Position numbers and translations under genes: made by a program
DNA from: Chitinophagaceae bacterium
GTDB lineage: Bacteria > Bacteroidota > Bacteroidia > Chitinophagales > Chitinophagaceae
Direction of reading: 5' to 3'
DNA length: 55,166 bases
Assembly (NCBI GenBank): GCA_025934485.1
Contig: JAICXX010000020.1
Location: forward strand, 1 to 55,166
Shown here: in pieces, positions 51,050 through 55,166 of the stretch
Position numbering within the stretch: the first letter of the stretch is position 1
Layout of the letters: every line of letters begins with the position of its first letter
Notes under the pieces: model-generated
What the model was told of the DNA's origin: nothing
Databases searched by the model: none
The model's input: only the letters and a program-made list of their open reading frames with translations

Positions 51050-53131
51050 ATGAACCCGAAGGTTCACAAACGCCTTAAAAAATCAATTATGCCCGTGAGT
51101 AAACGACAGGTGTATAAAGTCATCGGGTCGATCGTACTTTTTATGATTGTCTACCTGATCCTGATGGCTGCGGCTACGGTATTGGCTATTGTTTTTGGCT
51201 GGCTGGGGGTCCTGCTCATGCTGAGTTTCCGCAATTTTTTCGGACTGATCTTCGGGGTGGGGATGATCGGAGCGGGTATTTCCGTACTCGTGTTCCTGGT
51301 CAAATTCATCTTTGCGGTGTCGAAAGACGAGAACGCTCAGCGGGTGGAAATTTCCGAAGCGGAGCAACCACAACTTTTTGCTTTTATCCGGGATTTGACG
51401 AAAGCTACCGGTACCCGTTTTCCCAGGAAGATCTTTTTGAGTCCCGACGTCAATGCGTGTGTTTTTTACAACTCCAGTTTCTGGAGCATGTTTCTTCCCA
51501 TCCCCAAGAATCTCGAGATCGGCCTCGGGCTGGTCAACAGCGTCAATATAAGCGAGTTCAAGGCCGTGATGGCACACGAATTCGGTCATTTCAGCCAGCG
51601 GAGCATGCGGCTGGGCTCTTTCACCTATAATGTGAACAGGGTAATCCACAACATGCTGTATGACAACAAAGGTTACGCGAGCTTTCTGAATGCGTGGGGC
51701 AAACTGCATTGGGGGACGGCCCTTTTCGCGAAACTGACCGCCAGGATCGCCCAGGGAATTCAATGGGTCCTCCGCGGGATGTACGGTTTCGTCAATAAGA
51801 ACTATATGGGACTTAGCCGGGAGATGGAATTCCATGCGGATGCGGTTTCGGCCGGGGTCTCGGGCGGCAACAACCTCGTGAGTGCGCTTAGCCGGGTAGA
51901 GATAGCGGGCAATTGTTACAATATCGCGCTCAGTGAGGCGAATGCCCGGGTAAAACAAAATAGGGCCTCCAGGAATATCTTTTCCAATCAACTGGCCATT
52001 TTCCGGCAAGTGGCTGTGGAATACGATCTGCCGCTGACGAAGGGATTACCCGATATCAGCTATCATTTTGTCCATCAGTTTTCCCGGAGCCGGATCAATT
52101 TCAAGAATCAATGGGCGAGCCATCCTACACTGGAGGAACGCAAGAACCACCTGGATAGGCTGGAGCTGGAGATGCCGGCCGACCAAAGCAGCGCCTGGAT
52201 ATTGTTCGAAGGCGCCGGGCCGTTGCAGGAGAGGACTACCTCCCAACTCTATCGAACGGTAAAGTTCGAAGGGGCCGTCGAGTATTATGACGAGCGGCAA
52301 TTCGAGAAAGAGTATCTTGGCAGAAAGGCCGAATATGCCCTGCCGGTGGAATACAAGGGGTATTACGAGGGCCGGTATATCGAAACCAAGGACTGGGATC
52401 TCGATAGAGCGCTGGAAGAACGGCCGTCCGCAAAAACCTTTGAAGAGCTGTTCAATGAAGAAACGGCGCAGCTTCAGGCCGTGATCGACAGTAATAGAAA
52501 GGATGCGGAGCTTACCAGGGCGATCTATGAAAAAAAGATAGACGTCAAGACCTTCGATTTTGATGGGGTCAAATATGCCGCCCAAGACGGCGAAAAGGTA
52601 GCTCAATTGTTGGAAGAGGAGATCGAGGCGCAGGTTCGACGACAGCGAAAGATGGATAAGGAAGCCTTTCTTTTTTTTCTCCATCGGCCAGGTGCGGATC
52701 AGCAACGGCTATTGACCAATTACCGCCAATGGAAACGTATTCACCTGTTGTATGACGACTATGTTCAAGTGGTCAACCGGATCCTGCAAAAGATCAGGCC
52801 TTTTTATTCCGACGGTCTGGGGCTCGAGGAGATCAATTCCGTGATTCGGGGCTTGAAGGAAAAGGAAGAAAAAGACCTGAAGCAGAAATACAGGGAGCTG
52901 GAGCAAGCCGGCATTCTTCAGGCCGGAGAGCTGCACTCGAGGGTACGCCTGTTCCTGGATCGGAACTACGCCTACTTTATCGATAAATCGTTTCAGACGA
53001 GTGAACTGGAGGAGCTAAAAGGGTTGGCGATCGATGTCGCCAACGCCTTTAACCGGTATCAATTCAAGTGGTATAAGAAGATGCTGGTTGAACAGTTTTC
53101 CCCAATATATACCGGTTCACCCGCCACATGA
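51050..53131 (+). CDS. M48-family membrane metallopeptidase
   Basis: 693 residues. Two N-terminal membrane segments (about 20-45 and 55-85), then an M48 domain with the zinc motif HEFGH near 176 and the third ligand Glu in SREMEFHADAVSAG near 265. The C-terminal 350 residues are soluble, with several charged helices (EEIEAQVRRQRKMDKEA; EKEEKDLKQKYRELEQ) and no family I can name. HtpX-like M48 peptidases degrade damaged membrane proteins. Its 3' end overlaps the convergent MFS gene by 68 bp. Confidence 0.85.
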   Translation: MNPKVHKRLKKSIMPVSKRQVYKVIGSIVLFMIVYLILMAAATVLAIVFGWLGVLLMLSFRNFFGLIFGVGMIGAGISVLVFLVKFIFAVSKDENAQRVEISEAEQPQLFAFIRDLTKATGTRFPRKIFLSPDVNACVFYNSSFWSMFLPIPKNLEIGLGLVNSVNISEFKAVMAHEFGHFSQRSMRLGSFTYNVNRVIHNMLYDNKGYASFLNAWGKLHWGTALFAKLTARIAQGIQWVLRGMYGFVNKNYMGLSREMEFHADAVSAGVSGGNNLVSALSRVEIAGNCYNIALSEANARVKQNRASRNIFSNQLAIFRQVAVEYDLPLTKGLPDISYHFVHQFSRSRINFKNQWASHPTLEERKNHLDRLELEMPADQSSAWILFEGAGPLQERTTSQLYRTVKFEGAVEYYDERQFEKEYLGRKAEYALPVEYKGYYEGRYIETKDWDLDRALEERPSAKTFEELFNEETAQLQAVIDSNRKDAELTRAIYEKKIDVKTFDFDGVKYAAQDGEKVAQLLEEEIEAQVRRQRKMDKEAFLFFLHRPGADQQRLLTNYRQWKRIHLLYDDYVQVVNRILQKIRPFYSDGLGLEEINSVIRGLKEKEEKDLKQKYRELEQAGILQAGELHSRVRLFLDRNYAYFIDKSFQTSELEELKGLAIDVANAFNRYQFKWYKKMLVEQFSPIYTGSPAT

Positions 53132-54308
53132 GGATGCCGCAAATCATGTAGGCGCAGATAGTTATCAGACCCAGGGTATCGTAATGTACCAGCCTGCCTT
53201 GTGTATCCTCTGCGATGATAAATCCACCGATCGAGGAAGCGATACCTCCTCCCAACTGTTGGATAGAAGCGTTGATGCTCATAAAAGCCCCACGATCCTG
53301 CGAGTCGGGTACAGCAGAGATCAGCGCCTGGCTGGGTATTATCCGGGAGAATACGGCGGTGTACATGAGTGTATTGACCACGAGCACTTCCCAAAGCGGA
53401 GTAAAAGGAAGACGGCTGAGGATAAACACCATCACGGTGCCGAGGATGCTGCCGTCGATGAACACGCGAAATTTACCGACCCGGTCGCTCCATTTGCCAA
53501 TAAGCGGGCCGGTTATAATGCCTGCTGCACCGGCGACCACGAAAACAATTGGTAGCAGATCCTCCCCGACACCGACATTATGCACGAGGAAATCGCTGGA
53601 ATAGGGCATCATAAGAAAGCCCCCTGTGGAAAGAAATGCCGTCGTGACAAAGGCGCGGATATACCTTTTCTGCGAGGCCGTGCGCAGCAGATGGGCGATG
53701 GGACGCTGAGCGGCACGTTGCCCGAGATGGTCGTTTACCGGACGCATCCAGCGCAGGATGATCAGGAACAGCGGGATGCACACGGCTACGATCATGCGAA
53801 AGGGCATGTGCCAGCCCCAATCACTCGCCAGCAGCAGGCCCAGCGGAATGCCCAGAACCTGTGCGGCAGCGAATGCCGTTTGTACGAAGCCCATCACCCG
53901 GCCGCGTATTTCCAGCGGAAACAGATCGGCGATGATCGCCATGTTGATGGAGAAAAGGACGCCGCCGAACATGCCGGTGATCACACGGGCTGCAACCAGA
54001 AAGGTGTAGCCGGGGGCGATACCACAAAGAAATGTGCCGAGGATAAAACCGGCGTAGAAAAATAAAAGCATTTTCTTTCGGTCGAACCTATCCGCGAACC
54101 CGGCGGCGAGGATGCCTGAGATGCCGGCGCTAAAGGCGTAGGCGGAGACGACCCAGCCAAAATGGGAAGGACTTAGGTTAAGGACGCGCATCATTTGCGC
54201 GCCTAGTGGGGCCAAAATGATAAAGTCCAGGATAACGGTGAATTGAAGGATGGCGATGATCGCGATCACAAAAGTCTGATAGCGGGAGAAGGTGTGTTTT
54301 GGTTTCAT
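53064..54308 (-). CDS. MFS drug-efflux-type transporter
   Basis: 414 residues with about 12 membrane segments and the DHA motif GFADRFDRKKML after helix 2 and the PLGAQMMRVLNLSPSHFGWVVSAY region after helix 1; the family exports small molecules with proton antiport. The TetR gene next door and a shared palindrome type support regulated efflux, with an unknown inducer. I use the ATG at 54308. An upstream ATG lies inside the perfect operator palindrome at 54312-54329 and is unlikely to be the start. The 3' end overlaps the M48 gene by 68 bp. Confidence 0.87.
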   Translation of the reverse strand: MKPKHTFSRYQTFVIAIIAILQFTVILDFIILAPLGAQMMRVLNLSPSHFGWVVSAYAFSAGISGILAAGFADRFDRKKMLLFFYAGFILGTFLCGIAPGYTFLVAARVITGMFGGVLFSINMAIIADLFPLEIRGRVMGFVQTAFAAAQVLGIPLGLLLASDWGWHMPFRMIVAVCIPLFLIILRWMRPVNDHLGQRAAQRPIAHLLRTASQKRYIRAFVTTAFLSTGGFLMMPYSSDFLVHNVGVGEDLLPIVFVVAGAAGIITGPLIGKWSDRVGKFRVFIDGSILGTVMVFILSRLPFTPLWEVLVVNTLMYTAVFSRIIPSQALISAVPDSQDRGAFMSINASIQQLGGGIASSIGGFIIAEDTQGRLVHYDTLGLITICAYMICGILMWRVNRYILGKTVQPASSYTT

Positions 54309-54311
54309 AAT

Positions 54312-54329
54312 TAAATGAATATTCATTTA
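54312..54329. promoter_or_regulatory. TetR-type operator in front of the MFS gene
   Basis: TAAATGAAT/ATTCATTTA, an 18-bp perfect palindrome 4 nt upstream of the MFS ATG. A close variant lies at 54951-54966 in front of the TetR gene. Confidence 0.65.
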
Positions 54330-54349
54330 TTTAAAAATGCAAAAAATTT

Positions 54350-54940
54350 TTATGGCTTGAGTGCCTTCAGCACCAGCGACAGGGTTTGAAGGAGCATCTC
54401 GTCGGTGAGTACGAAGGGGTCTCCGGCCATATTACGGCCGGCTTTATGGTAATGGACCAGGTTATAAAGTGGTGCGAAGGCTACGGACCAATACACCTCG
54501 AATGGCATTTCCACCAATTCCTTGTTGTCAATCGCTTTGCGGACAAAGCGTTTAAGTCCTTCGGCATATTTCGGATCCCGGAGGGCCATCGCCTTCTGAT
54601 GCAAATGTGAATATTTAAAATGTTCCATAAAATGCGTGTTATCGAGATTTTCAATGACGTAGCTGGCGCGGCTTTTCCATTGGACGGTCATACCTGTAGC
54701 GAAATCCATTTCAGGGTCGAAGTCCCGAAAGATGTATTCGAAGAACCGATCCGTTTCACGTTTATAGAGTTGGATCAGCAAGTCGTCGCGATCCTTGAAA
54801 TAAATATAGATGGTGGCTGGAGAGACGCCCGCAGCTTTGGCCAGCTTTTGCATGCTCAACCCATCGAAGCCTTCTTCCACGACCATTTTCCGGGCCTCGG
54901 CGAGAAGTGCTTCTATCTTATTTTCGTCACGGACGCGCAT
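54350..54940 (-). CDS. TetR/AcrR family transcriptional regulator
   Basis: 196 residues. The N-terminal helix-turn-helix reads ALLAEARKMVVEEGFDGLSMQ and KLAKAAGVSPATIYIYFKDRDDLL, a standard TetR DNA-binding domain; the rest is an all-helical ligand domain that differs from family to family. It represses its own operon and the MFS gene downstream in the usual arrangement. The ATG at 54940 is chosen because an upstream ATG falls within the second operator copy. Confidence 0.92.
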   Translation of the reverse strand: MRVRDENKIEALLAEARKMVVEEGFDGLSMQKLAKAAGVSPATIYIYFKDRDDLLIQLYKRETDRFFEYIFRDFDPEMDFATGMTVQWKSRASYVIENLDNTHFMEHFKYSHLHQKAMALRDPKYAEGLKRFVRKAIDNKELVEMPFEVYWSVAFAPLYNLVHYHKAGRNMAGDPFVLTDEMLLQTLSLVLKALKP

Positions 54941-54950
54941 GACGCAAAAT

Positions 54951-54966
54951 AAGTGAATGTTCATTC
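54951..54966. promoter_or_regulatory. TetR-type operator in front of the TetR gene
   Basis: AAGTGAATGTTCATTC, matching the MFS operator core AAATGAATATTCATTT at 13 of 16 positions. It is 10 nt upstream of the TetR ATG and suits autorepression. Confidence 0.55.
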
Positions 54967-55132
54967 ATTTTTAACTTGCGAGCAGACATTTTTGTTTATC
55001 TAATGCCTTACTCTTTGTAAATCTGTACAATACCAAGTTAGAAATGGCTGCCCGCCGTCGGCCTGCTCGAACTTTCCGATGCGGCGATGGAGATTGTTCT
55101 TTACCCGGTGATGGATGTCTCACTGCTGACTT
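54967..55132. other. Non-coding or unassigned end region
   Basis: No ORF I can support. One forward frame from about 55048 is open to the window edge and reads AVGLLELSDAAMEIVLYPVM, but it is short and without a recognisable start; it may be the start of a gene outside the window. Confidence 0.3.
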
Positions 55133-55166
55133 GCTGCATTTCGTCTTTTGACGAAAATGTTGCAGC
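55133..55166. repeat. Inverted repeat at the window end
   Basis: GCTGCA + TTTCGTC, TTTT loop, GACGAAA, a 4-nt bulge (ATGT), then TGCAGC. Both arm pairs match perfectly. It could be an intergenic hairpin or the end of a mobile element. Confidence 0.35.

Overview
The window looks like chromosomal DNA from a Bacteroidota bacterium, most likely of the Chitinophagaceae. Several features point there: GH97, DUF2911, DUF3667 and NtrY-like kinase families, lone FtsX-type permeases, GMC oxidoreductase plus gluconate-dehydrogenase subunit 3 pairs, and many start sites preceded by the Bacteroidota -7 promoter box TAnnTTTG. The tmRNA on the minus strand carries the tag GNTQYAMAA. Assignment to family is inference; no 16S rRNA gene is present. 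No CRISPR array, complete insertion sequence, integrase or canonical tRNA gene was found.

Layout. Positions 1-7850 hold the end of a lytic transglycosylase gene, then a sugar-handling block. On the minus strand this is a GH97 glycosidase, an old-yellow-enzyme reductase and a Nudix-like transcription factor. Divergent from them is an operon of a Tat-exported TIM-barrel isomerase/epimerase, a GMC oxidoreductase and its subunit 3. Two matching 21-bp palindromes lie between the regulator and the operon. Positions 7850-29020 are ordinary accessory metabolism: metallophosphoesterase, exonuclease III, ArsB-like permease, a clan GH-A glycosidase, guanine deaminase, M81 and M28 peptidases, an MFS permease, a B12-binding radical SAM enzyme, two FtsX/MacB-type permeases and several secreted proteins of unknown role.

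Positions 29025-36076 form a visibly different, more AT-rich accessory stretch. It contains a wrecked DUF3800 gene, a zinc-finger-like small protein, a three-gene HipB/HipS/HipT-like toxin-antitoxin module, decayed ORFs, a small membrane protein, an L,D-transpeptidase lipoprotein, a DUF4143 ATPase and a frameshifted lipoprotein gene. The stretch ends at the 3' end of ssrA (tmRNA). Two decayed copies of that 3' end lie inside it (about 32022 and 34169), as expected if elements inserted repeatedly at ssrA and then lost their integrases.

Positions 36504-54940 are mostly core genes: rseP, dxr, a GH3 acyl-adenylase, rplU-rpmA with a structured leader, a 32-residue Lys/Ala-rich basic protein, a PolX-family protein with a broken polymerase active site, a 1274-residue NtrY-like kinase overlapping mazG, a DUF3667 protein, two secreted unknowns, an M48 peptidase, and an MFS exporter controlled by a TetR repressor with matching palindromic operators. 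The last 200 bases hold no gene I can support.
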